Positions 1-7,465 are shown, counted from the stretch's first letter. The stretch: 14,350 bases of DNA from Candidatus Thalassarchaeaceae archaeon (GCA_029250425.1 JAQXFF010000308.1:1-14350), one strand, 5' to 3'. Numbers and translations: made by a program. Notes: generated by a model not told the origin, from the sequence alone.

Positions 1-357
1 GAAGAAGTGGTTCACGAGTCACTCAATCATCCATTATTGGACATCGATATCGAAGGTGCAACCGGTGCACTCATTCACGTCACTGGTGGACCCTACATGA
101 CACTGGAACAAGCCAGTCAAGTGGTTGATTTGATGACCGGTCGATTGAGCCCAGATGCAAACGTCATCTTTGGCGCTCGTCAAGATCCTGGATTTGGTGA
201 TACCATCAAGGTCATGGCCATTATTACGGGAGTCGCAAATGAGAGACTGACCGAGGCTGTGATGGATCCTGACAAGTTGGCTGAGGCTCTCAACATCGCT
301 CGACAAAGTGGAACACGTGGGCCTGGTTTTGGCTCTATTCAGCGCTTTGATGCGTGA
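1..357 (+). CDS. ftsZ: Cell division protein FtsZ, C-terminal part (5' end outside window)
   Basis: This is the C-terminal 118 residues of the tubulin-like GTPase that polymerises into the cytokinetic ring. The reading frame is open from base 1, so the gene starts upstream; the GTG at position 7 is an internal valine, not the start. The sequence shows the FtsZ C-terminal subdomain: a segment reading HPLLDIDIEGATGALIHVTGG (cut here to the core ATGALIHVTGG), then LSPDANVIFGARQDPGFGD and TIKVMAIITGV, which are conserved in archaeal and bacterial FtsZ. The GTP-binding domain lies outside the window. The C-terminus is short and ends GPGFGSIQRFDA, with only a small tail after the globular domain; the GFGSIQRF part could act as the partner-binding peptide, by analogy with other FtsZs. 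It is FtsZ rather than CetZ because of the matching ATGALIHVTGG strand. A perfect palindrome starts one base after the stop. Confidence 0.95.
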   Translation, partial: EEVVHESLNHPLLDIDIEGATGALIHVTGGPYMTLEQASQVVDLMTGRLSPDANVIFGARQDPGFGDTIKVMAIITGVANERLTEAVMDPDKLAEALNIARQSGTRGPGFGSIQRFDA

Positions 358-358
358 A

Positions 359-374
359 TTGGCCTATAGGCCAA
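359..374. promoter_or_regulatory. Perfect 16-bp palindrome containing a TATA-like core, between ftsZ and the next gene
   Basis: TTGGCCTATAGGCCAA is fully self-complementary and lies between the ftsZ stop and the start of the secreted-protein gene at 416. The central CTATAG resembles an archaeal TATA box and sits about 49 nt before that ATG, which would allow transcription to start near 390-395. It could be an operator over a promoter, or a hairpin with TATA in the loop behind ftsZ. No T-run follows it, so an archaeal U-tract terminator is unlikely. The role is inferred. Confidence 0.4.
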
Positions 375-415
375 GCAAGCAGAATGCTCAAACGGGACGG
401 GCATCACGGCTATTC

Positions 416-1243
416 ATGGACCGCCGTGGACTATCCGTTACAATCGTCGCTCTGATGCTTGCCGTTTTGATGATCAGTTCAACCACCGCTTCGCCGGGAA
501 TGAACGCCATGCAATCACCGGGTTCAGAAGATGGACAACCCACTGCAGAACACAACACACTCTATCTGTTCGGCAATGCCCAACTCTCTAACTGCAATTC
601 AAAATTCAACAACACCAATGTAGAAAGTGCAGAATATGGCGAGGATACTCAAGGTGGAAATGGAGAACTAAACATGAAACTCACCTGCAGGATGGAACCC
701 ACCTTGGATGAGGATGTCATTCTCGCTGTTGGTGAAATGATTGAAATGAATTTCATGCTCAATCTCAATGGGCAGTGGACCAACGGCCAGGAAACCTGTG
801 AAGGAAGTTGCGAAAACCTCAACGTTTCACTGGCCAAGGGTGGCCGAGAAGTTGCGATCAAAGAATTCGATTCTCTTTCTGATGGTGAAAACCAAGTCGT
901 ATGGTCACTTCCTGTAACCGAGGACCTCGTAAACTGGAATGGTAGCCAAGAGTCGTTCACAGTTGAATTCAGAATGGTCATCAAATCACAGGGTTCTTTG
1001 TTTGGATTATCGGATGATGAAGCTGTTTTCGGACTCTTTTTCACACATCCAAACAATGCACCAGCATACAATGCAACCGTGACATTCCCAATCCTGAATG
1101 AAACCGCTGTCGAGGAATTGACTGGCGGCGGCGGCGGCGACGGTGACGACGATGCTGGCCTACTCCCCGGCTTCACTGCAATCATCGGTGTTGGTGGATT
1201 GGCTGCGGCCGCTCTGCTTCGAGCCAACGAAGACGAAGAGTGA
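416..1243 (+). CDS. Secreted, C-terminally anchored glycoprotein with PGF-CTERM-like tail, unknown function
   Basis: This 275-residue protein is not from a family I recognise. Residues 1-28 form a classic signal peptide: MDRR, a hydrophobic stretch with VALMLAVLMI, then a small-residue region STTASPG. The mature part has four cysteines (a CNS, an LTCRM and a TCEGSC site), suitable for two disulfides, and five N-glycosylation sequons (NNT, NVS, NGS, NAT, NET). Near the end, a Gly/Asp linker GGGGGDGDDD leads to LLPGF, a hydrophobic helix and the acidic end RANEDEE. The PGF followed by a membrane helix resembles PGF-CTERM archaeosortase signals, though those normally end in basic residues. The frame is open further upstream to 308, but that part overlaps ftsZ and would bury the signal peptide, so ATG 416 is chosen. 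No Shine-Dalgarno is visible. It converges with hisS, leaving one base between the stop codons. Confidence 0.8.
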   Translation: MDRRGLSVTIVALMLAVLMISSTTASPGMNAMQSPGSEDGQPTAEHNTLYLFGNAQLSNCNSKFNNTNVESAEYGEDTQGGNGELNMKLTCRMEPTLDEDVILAVGEMIEMNFMLNLNGQWTNGQETCEGSCENLNVSLAKGGREVAIKEFDSLSDGENQVVWSLPVTEDLVNWNGSQESFTVEFRMVIKSQGSLFGLSDDEAVFGLFFTHPNNAPAYNATVTFPILNETAVEELTGGGGGDGDDDAGLLPGFTAIIGVGGLAAAALLRANEDEE

Positions 1244-1244
1244 T

Positions 1245-2555
1245 TCAAGCGCGCAATTGCGCGAGTGCTTCGGAAATTGCTTCTGCATTCAGTGCACACT
1301 GAGCCTGCTCTCCATCGGATAGACGCTTGACTGTAGCTTCACCCGCTTCCAAATCGCGTGGACCGACTATCAAAGCAAATGCGGCTCCAGCACTATCCGC
1401 CCAACCCATCGAGCGACCCAAATTACGCTCACGCAATTCCAAGAGAACACGTTCTCCCGACGCACGCAATCCTGCGACCAATCCGATCACGTTGTTGGAA
1501 TCAATCTTGAATGGAATTACTGCCAAACTACCTGGTCCTGATGATTCACCTGGAACCACCTCATCTCGACCCAATCGTTCTGCCTGCTTTTCTAACGCGA
1601 TAAGAATGCGATCAAAACCAAGGCCGAATCCACAACAAGGATCCAATTCCTCTAGGTCAAAGAGGTGCATCAAGCGATACGAACCGCCTCCGAGAACTTG
1701 ACATTCGCCACCCAGTTCTGCGACTTCAAATTCGAAGACCATGCCCGTGTAGTAATCCAAACCACGGGCAACGGTGAGGTCGATGTTGGTCTCAGGCATG
1801 TCGGGCACAAGTCCCGCCAAACTGCACATCATTTCACCCAATGAATCCAAACTGTCCGTAGCCACACCCATTTCTTCAAGCATGGCACGTGCTTGTGGAA
1901 CGACATCGTTGCCGCCCGATAAAGACGCGAAGGCCTCCAACTTGGCCGCTGCATCTGCGGCGACACCCTTTCCTTCCAATCCTGCAAAGTCACCCTTGTC
2001 CAAGAGGCGCATCACATCGCGACGACTGTCTTCAGGGATTGCAAGCCCCGCCAAGAGATCATTGAGAATTCCAACATGTCCAATTTTCATCGTCCAATCT
2101 TCCACACCTGCGGCTCGCATTAGGGAAATGGCAAAGGCAACAACTTCCGCTTCTACAAGAGGACCGCTTGCACCCACAATCTCACAGCCATACTGCCAAA
2201 ATTCACGGTAGCGCGCTGTCTTGAATTCCTCGTAACGGAAGCATGAACCGAAATAGGCCAAACGCATTGGTTTGGGAACTGAACGCATGTCATTGGCCAC
2301 CATTCGCATGACTGGGGCTGTCAATTCTGGGCGGAGGGTCAGTGGCCGACCGCCCTTGTCCTCAAACGCATAGAGTTCCCCAACCACACCATCACCAGAC
2401 TTGGCTGTAAACAAATCAAGACTCTCAAATGTCGGGGTTGCAACACGCCGAAATCCATGGCGCGCAGCCTGTTCATCACACAATCTCTCGAGCGCTGTGC
2501 GTCGGGCCATCTCGTCAGGACCGAAGTCTCGAGTACCGCGTGGACGCTGGAACAT
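1245..2555 (-). CDS. hisS: Histidyl-tRNA synthetase
   Basis: This class II aminoacyl-tRNA synthetase charges tRNA-His with histidine in the cytoplasm using ATP. The 436-residue protein starts MFQRPRGTRDFGP, the usual HisRS opening. Motif 2 is FRYE with RYREFWQ just after it (about 106-122). The histidine-specific motifs LTVARGLDYYTG (260-271) and GGGSYR (289-294) are present, followed by motif 3, GFGLGFDRI (309-317). The last roughly 95 residues form the anticodon-binding domain. Length is normal for the family and all key motifs are intact. An in-frame GTG at 2576 would add seven residues, but the protein family starts at the ATG and that GTG lies in an intergenic element shared with the upstream gene pair. 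It is the last gene of the leftward run, 46 nt after a GtrA-like gene. Co-transcription is likely, though no functional link to that gene is known. Confidence 0.97.
   Translation of the reverse strand: MFQRPRGTRDFGPDEMARRTALERLCDEQAARHGFRRVATPTFESLDLFTAKSGDGVVGELYAFEDKGGRPLTLRPELTAPVMRMVANDMRSVPKPMRLAYFGSCFRYEEFKTARYREFWQYGCEIVGASGPLVEAEVVAFAISLMRAAGVEDWTMKIGHVGILNDLLAGLAIPEDSRRDVMRLLDKGDFAGLEGKGVAADAAAKLEAFASLSGGNDVVPQARAMLEEMGVATDSLDSLGEMMCSLAGLVPDMPETNIDLTVARGLDYYTGMVFEFEVAELGGECQVLGGGSYRLMHLFDLEELDPCCGFGLGFDRILIALEKQAERLGRDEVVPGESSGPGSLAVIPFKIDSNNVIGLVAGLRASGERVLLELRERNLGRSMGWADSAGAAFALIVGPRDLEAGEATVKRLSDGEQAQCALNAEAISEALAQLRA
1250..1263. repeat. Perfect 14-bp palindrome at the convergent 3' ends
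   Basis: CGCGCAATTGCGCG is self-complementary. It lies in the last codons of hisS, seven bases past the stop of the convergent secreted-protein gene. It encodes the Leu-Ala-Gln-Leu-Arg-Ala end of HisRS, so its symmetry may be chance. A bidirectional hairpin effect on transcript ends is possible but not supported by a T-tract. Confidence 0.3.
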
Positions 2556-2563
2556 CGGCTCTT

Positions 2564-2587
2564 CGCGCGCGCACACGACTCTTCAAT
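2564..2587 (-). repeat. Intergenic element copy 2 (ATTGAAG ... CGCGCG), before hisS
   Basis: Read on the - strand, this 24-nt stretch begins ATTGAAG and ends in an alternating CG run. It aligns without gaps to 3101-3124, which follows the other gtrA-like gene, with 18 of 24 bases identical by eye. It probably came along when the gtrA-like gene was duplicated. The alternating purine-pyrimidine run could adopt Z-DNA. Confidence 0.5.
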
Positions 2588-2601
2588 CTGAGGGGCGCCG
2601 G

Positions 2602-3075
2602 TTAGACCTCGGAGGCGTCTTCTAGGGGGAATGCAACAAAGCGGAGACCTGCAAAAAAGAACAAGCCGAAGATGACGTTGTTGATGACCCACGCCATTTG
2701 GTATTGAATGTCAAACGTGTTGATGAGACTCGAAATCATCAGTGTGGACAAGACCAAGATGATCGAATAAACGAAAATGACCCAATACAAACTTTCACCA
2801 TAAGGCGCAGTGGATTTGAACGTGAAGCGCCGATGGACATAATGAGCTTCAATTGTACCGATGATGAATGAGAAGAACCATGCAATTTCTGCCGTATATG
2901 TGCTCATTAGGTCCAACCAATAGATGAGTTGGTAGATACTGAACATGAAAATTGAATTCAGACAAGCGATGAAAAAATACCGAACGATATCTTCAGAGAA
3001 TTGTTCCTTCCCGTAAACCTTCGACTTGAAATCAGCGATGGCATTTGAGATGCGATGAATTGGATTCACAGTCAT
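2602..3075 (-). CDS. GtrA-like four-TM membrane protein, copy A
   Basis: This 157-residue polytopic protein has about four membrane helices (roughly 31-53, 60-79, 91-117 and 122-148). GtrA-family proteins are proposed to help flip or present polyprenyl-phosphate sugars for lipid-linked glycan modification; the substrate here is unknown. The family signature, a basic HR-x-x-TFK after helix 2, is seen as the HRRFTFKST segment, with IIGTIEAHY before it. Helix 1 ends in YWLD and the last helix contains GLRFVAFP. The ATG at 3075 is chosen over a TTG at 3123 because it gives exactly the length of the neighbouring paralogue and an ungapped alignment from residue 1. It lies 62 nt after copy B and 46 nt before hisS. 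Membership of the GtrA superfamily is fairly sure; the biochemical role is not. Confidence 0.8.
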   Translation of the reverse strand: MTVNPIHRISNAIADFKSKVYGKEQFSEDIVRYFFIACLNSIFMFSIYQLIYWLDLMSTYTAEIAWFFSFIIGTIEAHYVHRRFTFKSTAPYGESLYWVIFVYSIILVLSTLMISSLINTFDIQYQMAWVINNVIFGLFFFAGLRFVAFPLEDASEV

Positions 3076-3100
3076 GCCCGCAGTCAACCCTTTACTCGCG

Positions 3101-3124
3101 CGCGCGTGCGAACACCACTTCAAT
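3101..3124 (-). repeat. Intergenic element copy 1 (ATTGAAG ... CGCGCG), between the gtrA-like genes
   Basis: On the - strand it reads ATTGAAG, then a GT/GC-rich middle, then CGCGCG; the alternating CG run continues to 3097. It is the counterpart of 2564-2587 at the same distance after the stop codon of its gene (13 versus 14 nt). This supports duplication of gene plus downstream spacer as one unit. Confidence 0.5.
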
Positions 3125-3137
3125 GGGAAGGGTGCGT

Positions 3138-3611
3138 TTATTCATCCAAATCCATTTCTGGGGGGAAGGCCAACAAGCGAAGCCCAAGGAACATCATGAA
3201 CCCAAACGCGCACATGTTGATGGCCCAAGCAATTCGATGATGGACATCAAACACGTAAACAAGAATATGTTCTGAGATCGTTGAAACAACGCCAATCACA
3301 CCGTAGACAATGAATGCCCAATACAGACTTTCTTTGTAATCAACTGTTGACTTGAATGTCAATGCACGATGCATGTAATGCGCCTCAAAAGAACCGATGA
3401 TATACGCAATTGCCCATGCGACTGTGGCTGGATAAATCGCCAATGGATCCATCCAATACGTTACTTCATACAATGTCCAAAAGAAAATTCCGTTGAAAAT
3501 AGCAACGCCAAGATATCGGATGTATTCAGCCACCATTCTCCGAATATCATAATCTGCAGACTTCAAGCCATCTTTGGCACGATTAATGCGTTTTTTCGGG
3601 TTTTCAAGCAT
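3138..3611 (-). CDS. GtrA-like four-TM membrane protein, copy B
   Basis: This 157-residue tandem paralogue of copy A aligns with it over its whole length without gaps. Shared blocks are an NP-x-x-RI start, RY at 32-33, YW-x-D near 52-55, IIG-x-x-EAHY-x-HR, TFKST, ESLYW, AW-x-IN, and GLR-x-x-AFP at the end. It has four predicted membrane helices and a polar N-terminus rich in Lys and Arg. The start ATG shares its A with the TGA stop of the upstream one-TM gene (TGATG), so translation is probably coupled; an in-frame GTG at 3620 is less likely. A role in moving or presenting lipid-linked sugars is inferred from the GtrA family only. Two similar copies suggest either a heteromer or two substrates. 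Confidence 0.8.
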   Translation of the reverse strand: MLENPKKRINRAKDGLKSADYDIRRMVAEYIRYLGVAIFNGIFFWTLYEVTYWMDPLAIYPATVAWAIAYIIGSFEAHYMHRALTFKSTVDYKESLYWAFIVYGVIGVVSTISEHILVYVFDVHHRIAWAINMCAFGFMMFLGLRLLAFPPEMDLDE

Positions 3612-4144
3612 CAGGACCACTCAATATCAGACCAATCATCCTTTTCTTGATTGGCATCCCACTTGATTTCGTCGGCACCCGCATCTCCGCGCAATTGTAC
3701 TGCAACGGGGACTGCTTCAGGAATGACATCTTCCGCAATGTCTTCGATTTCTAAACTGTCAACAAGAGAACCCACATCCTCCACAGGTGGCTCAATACTC
3801 TGGCTCACTTGAGGTGCACTTCCTTCAAGCACGGCAGTACCTGTCGAATCCGTGACGCCAAGGTTTCCAAAAGCTGAGGAAAGAACTGCTTTTTCAACCG
3901 GTGGTGGGGCTTGTGCTTTTCTCAACGACAACTCTCTGGCCGCCTCGAGGCGTTGTTCTTCCCGAACCTTGGCGTCTTCTTCGATAAACGCTTCACGAAT
4001 GTCTCGTTCACGGATTCTTCGTTTCATTTCGAGGAGGGATGCCAAAGATGGACGATCCCATCCTTTCCAAAATTTCCAGCAAATTGGAATTAAAATCAAG
4101 GACACAAGGGCCACGATTACAATCCATTCTTTGGTGGTCGGCAC
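3611..4144 (-). CDS. One-TM protein with charged coil and acidic tail, unknown function
   Basis: I do not recognise this 177-residue protein. Residues 7-25 (IVIVALVSLILIPICW region) form one membrane helix. It is followed by WKGWDRPS, then a highly charged Arg/Glu/Lys segment at about 38-78 (MKRRIRERD, EEDAKVREEQRLEAARE) that is likely helical or coiled coil. A Pro/Ser/Val-rich low-complexity region comes next, and the end is acidic with Trp (KDDWSDIEWS). Helix first, no signal cleavage site and a charged soluble part together suggest a cytoplasmic tail. The start is GTG at 4144, the only plausible start before the helix. It sits 24 nt after the nnr stop in the same frame and overlaps copy B by one base. 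The context suggests it works with the GtrA-like pair, but this is inference. Confidence 0.65.
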   Translation of the reverse strand: MPTTKEWIVIVALVSLILIPICWKFWKGWDRPSLASLLEMKRRIRERDIREAFIEEDAKVREEQRLEAARELSLRKAQAPPPVEKAVLSSAFGNLGVTDSTGTAVLEGSAPQVSQSIEPPVEDVGSLVDSLEIEDIAEDVIPEAVPVAVQLRGDAGADEIKWDANQEKDDWSDIEWS

Positions 4145-4168
4145 AACACCGCCAACTGTTCCTTGTTC

Positions 4169-5701
4169 TCAAGCATCACGGTCAGAGGATTGGCCAGTCC
4201 ATGTGGCCAAGGTTCGGGCGATATGTGACGGAACATCACTTGCAGACAAGCCTGGGCCGTATTCAATCGCTGCAGATGCACCCGCGGCCCGAAGCAATGC
4301 ACAACCCAATCGTGATGCTGCCCAAGGGCTCATTCCTTGAGCGATGAGTCCCGCTATACAACCACTAAGCAAGTCCCCAGTTCCACCTACAGACATTCGG
4401 GCATGTCCTCCTGTGGCAAAGCAATGACGGCCACCCGGGGCCCACAATGCATCCTCAGCACCCGTTCGAACAATCACACAAGATTCATCTTCAACCACGC
4501 GTGAAATCCCATCTCGACGGGCACGAATTTGCAAAATCTCTGCAGGGTCTGATGCGCCCAACCAATGCGCCATCTCATCGGCATGCGGAGTAACCACACC
4601 GACCATCCCGTTTGGCCAAGCATGTGATGGAAGAGCACGGATGGCATCTGCATCAATGATGAGCGGGATGTTGGCTTCCACCAGTTTCTCGATGATTTCA
4701 CACACCGCATCCATTGACGAATCCTCTCTACCCAAACCTGGTCCGATGAGAACTGCTTGACAACCGCGTCCGTTGAGGACTCGATCCAGAATCGGACCGA
4801 CAGAAAGACTCGTCAAATGTGTAGTATCTGGAATGGCCTCAGGAATCAAAGAAAGTGGCCACTCTGCCCGCTCTACAGCATCGGATGGCATGGCGAGATG
4901 AATCAGATCGCAGCCACTACGTTCTGCAGCTAGGCCCGCCAAAATGGGCGCACCATGGTATGGTCCACCACCAATGATGAGCAGACGCCCCCGGTCGCCT
5001 TTCCGCGCATCAGTACGAATGGGTGGATGGCGACGAGCATCACCGGGTCCACAATCTTCGACACGGGCAGACCAAGGCAAATTGGCGGTATGAATCTCGC
5101 CAACATCAGAATGCACTTGCCCATCTACATCACGTAATGCCCACTTTTCCGCATGGAAAGTGACTGTCGCTGTTGCTTTGATGACATCTGGACCTCCGAG
5201 TCCTGTAGGCATATCACAAGCCAATACTGGAGATTCACGACCACGACTTTCCGCCAACCAATTGCGAACACTGGCAACGTCTCCGCGCAAATTGACTCCA
5301 GCATGTCCGGGCCCAGCTCCGATCAAACAATCGATGACTAAAGCCGGGTGACCGGTGCCTATGGTCGATTGAATCTCAGGCCAAATAGAAAGGGGGATAT
5401 CAGCCGCAATACAGCGTTCCCTGTAATTTTGTGCGGCTGCCCCACGTTGAATCAAATGAGTCGACAATAATCGGACATCAACACCTTCTTCGATCAATCC
5501 CAATGCTGCAGCAAAACCGTCCCCACCATTGTTTCCAGGACCACACAATATCCAGATGGGACCTCTACGTTTGTTGACCGCATCAAGCATTCTGACCGCT
5601 TGTGCAGCCAATCCTTGACCAGCGGCTTCCATTAGATTTGAGATGTTGATTCCAAAGGCGGCCGCGTTGTCGTCAAACACACCGACCTCGGTCCAATGCA
5701 T
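4169..5701 (-). CDS. nnr: Bifunctional NAD(P)H-hydrate epimerase / ADP-dependent NAD(P)H-hydrate dehydratase
   Basis: This enzyme repairs damaged NADH and NADPH (hydrates) in the cytoplasm. The N-terminal YjeF_N domain (about 1-215) epimerises R- and S-NAD(P)HX, and the C-terminal ribokinase-like domain (about 235-495) dehydrates S-NAD(P)HX using a nucleotide. Visible motifs are CGPGNNGGDGF (53-63), the VIDCLIGAG active-site strand with Asp 124, DMPTG, KGDRGRLLIIGGG (234-246), GPGLGRE (320-326), IIDADA (348-353), TPHADE (371-376) and GGTGDLLSG (439-447). The 510-residue length is normal for the two-domain form. The ATG at 5701 gives the family-like start MHWTEVGVFDDNA. A GTG at 5743, seven bases after the transporter stop, would add 14 charged residues and is a possible alternative. 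It is a housekeeping enzyme inside the leftward run. Confidence 0.93.
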   Translation of the reverse strand: MHWTEVGVFDDNAAAFGINISNLMEAAGQGLAAQAVRMLDAVNKRRGPIWILCGPGNNGGDGFAAALGLIEEGVDVRLLSTHLIQRGAAAQNYRERCIAADIPLSIWPEIQSTIGTGHPALVIDCLIGAGPGHAGVNLRGDVASVRNWLAESRGRESPVLACDMPTGLGGPDVIKATATVTFHAEKWALRDVDGQVHSDVGEIHTANLPWSARVEDCGPGDARRHPPIRTDARKGDRGRLLIIGGGPYHGAPILAGLAAERSGCDLIHLAMPSDAVERAEWPLSLIPEAIPDTTHLTSLSVGPILDRVLNGRGCQAVLIGPGLGREDSSMDAVCEIIEKLVEANIPLIIDADAIRALPSHAWPNGMVGVVTPHADEMAHWLGASDPAEILQIRARRDGISRVVEDESCVIVRTGAEDALWAPGGRHCFATGGHARMSVGGTGDLLSGCIAGLIAQGMSPWAASRLGCALLRAAGASAAIEYGPGLSASDVPSHIARTLATWTGQSSDRDA

Positions 5702-5750
5702 GCACCAACGAGCAGGCTCGCGGCCTCGTTCTTCGGCTTCCACAATGGGA

Positions 5751-7460
5751 CTAGGATAGTTCCGCGTCCATCAGGTCTTCGGCAGATGCGTGGTGTTCCC
5801 AGCCATCAAAGACGTCGCCGACAACACCGATGAGGTCGTCACTACCACCTGGGAGCATCGAGATATCTGCTCCCGCTCCGGCACCCTCTGGCACGTTTCG
5901 ATACAATGGTCGGGCCACCAAAATGTGATTGAAGCCGATGAAGATACCACCGACAACTCCCCAAAAGAGTAGAATGATGGTCAATCCATGTGGATTGCTT
6001 GGATTCCAGACGTCGGGTGTATTGGCAATCATATCGCTGAAGTAAGAGACGATGAGGACTGTGAATAATACCGGGAAGGCGATGAACATGATGAAATCCC
6101 ACCAGCGTCCAATCCAAACATCGTTGTCACCAGTATTGATGAATTCATCACGGAATGCAGGTACTCCATGCTTGATGTAACCCGCAAGGCCGGATTCGGC
6201 TTCGCCAGCATCGACCTTTTCACGCCAAATCTTGAATCCGAATTTCCAAATTGTGTAAGCAATGAATAGACCACTGAACATCAAACCATAACCCCAGATG
6301 TGATCTTGAACCTCTAAGAATTCAGGGAAAGCAACGCCATCACTATCGAGACGAATCCAAACAAAAGTGGAAGGCAATCCAAAGACAAAGATGGCAGCAC
6401 CAGTCAGGCCAACCGCTTTGTTACGCTCAAAGCCATGATCAACGAAATTTCGAACACAAAGTTCGACCGTTGAAATCATACTTGTAAGAGCTGCGAATGT
6501 CAATGCTAGGAAGAAGCACCACATCATTACCCACTGTGTCATTGAACCGCCAGGTGCTTGAGCAAACACTTCTGGAAGAGCGAGGAATGTGATGGCACTT
6601 GAACCACCTGTGACTGTTGCCAGTGGATCTTCCTGTACAGCGAAAATGGCACTGAGTACCGTTAATCCTGCAATGATGGAAATACTGTTGTTTGCCAATC
6701 CCATTGTGAAAGCGTTGAGGGTGGTATCTTCGTCCTTCCTCATGTAAACTGCGTAAGTGATCGCCATCCCCATACCCGCTGAACATGACCACGCAGATTG
6801 AGACAAACCATTGATCCAAGTTTCCGGTTGCATAAGAATCTCAAAATCAACACTGAACATGAACAAGGCGCCATCCATCGAACCATCTGACATATCCATC
6901 CAAAGAGAAAGGAAGAGGGCGAGGAAGAGGAGTGCAAACAAACTGAGCATCATGAATGTGTTCGCCTTCTCAATCATCTTTGCACCACCCCAAATTGCAG
7001 TAAGGGTGATGACAATAACCAGCGTTTGGAACAAGATGACCAATTCCGTAGTATTGAGGAAATTGTTCCAGACTTCTACAGTGTCAATTCCCGAAGACAG
7101 TTCTCCTCGGAATCCGAGTTGGAAGTAATTCATGCACCAGCCAGCAACCACTGCATAGTAGAATCCGATTGCGGTTGAAATCCAAGCTGTCCACAAACCC
7201 ATCCAAGCGAGTTTCTTGCCACCAAAGATTCGGAATGTTCCAACAGTTCCAGTGCGGCTACGTTTACCAAGAGCGAATTCTGCAATCACAAGAGGGATCG
7301 ACCAAACGAACAAGAAAAACAGCCACGGGATGAGAAAAGTACCTCCACCATTGGCACCTACCATTCGTGGGAAACGCCAGATGTTACCCGTTCCAATGGC
7401 TGCACCGATGGTTGCGAAAATCAAACCCCAACGGGAGGAAAACTCGTCACTTTGCCCCAT
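5751..7460 (-). CDS. Sodium-dependent SLC6/NSS-family transporter (LeuT fold), amino-acid type
   Basis: This 569-residue inner-membrane symporter should import a small amino acid or related solute with sodium. The LeuT-fold TM1 signature GAAIGTGNIWRFP (19-31) is followed by NGGGTFLIP; the unwound TM6 is QSAWSCSAGMG (221-231), with RKDEDTTLN after it, and TM8 has FAALTS (322-327). Positions equivalent to LeuT sodium ligands are kept: Ala21, Asn26, Asn257, Thr326 and Ser327, with Ser225 replacing a Thr. The TM1 position that is Asp in monoamine carriers is Gly23, favouring amino-acid substrates. The LeuT Glu290 position is Ser261, as in chloride-dependent members, but the chloride-site Tyr is Trp46. 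It is longer than LeuT, with extra sequence near TM4 and an acidic C-terminal tail after the last helix. A GAGGTG precedes the ATG by 5 nt, and the carboxypeptidase ends 9 nt upstream. Confidence 0.93.
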   Translation of the reverse strand: MGQSDEFSSRWGLIFATIGAAIGTGNIWRFPRMVGANGGGTFLIPWLFFLFVWSIPLVIAEFALGKRSRTGTVGTFRIFGGKKLAWMGLWTAWISTAIGFYYAVVAGWCMNYFQLGFRGELSSGIDTVEVWNNFLNTTELVILFQTLVIVITLTAIWGGAKMIEKANTFMMLSLFALLFLALFLSLWMDMSDGSMDGALFMFSVDFEILMQPETWINGLSQSAWSCSAGMGMAITYAVYMRKDEDTTLNAFTMGLANNSISIIAGLTVLSAIFAVQEDPLATVTGGSSAITFLALPEVFAQAPGGSMTQWVMMWCFFLALTFAALTSMISTVELCVRNFVDHGFERNKAVGLTGAAIFVFGLPSTFVWIRLDSDGVAFPEFLEVQDHIWGYGLMFSGLFIAYTIWKFGFKIWREKVDAGEAESGLAGYIKHGVPAFRDEFINTGDNDVWIGRWWDFIMFIAFPVLFTVLIVSYFSDMIANTPDVWNPSNPHGLTIILLFWGVVGGIFIGFNHILVARPLYRNVPEGAGAGADISMLPGGSDDLIGVVGDVFDGWEHHASAEDLMDAELS

Positions 7461-7465
7461 GAAAA

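Noticed and set aside
308..415. N-terminal extension of the secreted-protein frame to an ATG at 308
   Set aside because: It overlaps ftsZ coding sequence and would put 36 polar residues before a clean signal peptide that starts at ATG 416.
649..1299. Long open frame on the opposite strand of the secreted-protein gene (216 codons)
   Set aside because: It is Ser/Pro-rich with no recognisable motif and lies antisense to a gene with a signal peptide, sequons and membrane anchor. It is a codon-bias shadow.
2564..3110. Alternating CG runs considered as a CRISPR-like or mobile-element terminal repeat
   Set aside because: There are only two imperfect copies, no regular spacers, no transposase and no target duplication. 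Gene duplication explains them better.
4144..4171. nnr and the following one-TM gene lie in the same frame, separated by a single TGA and eight codons, suggesting a fusion or readthrough
   Set aside because: nnr ends at its normal family length and the next gene has its own GTG start and membrane helix. Nothing around the TGA suggests recoding.
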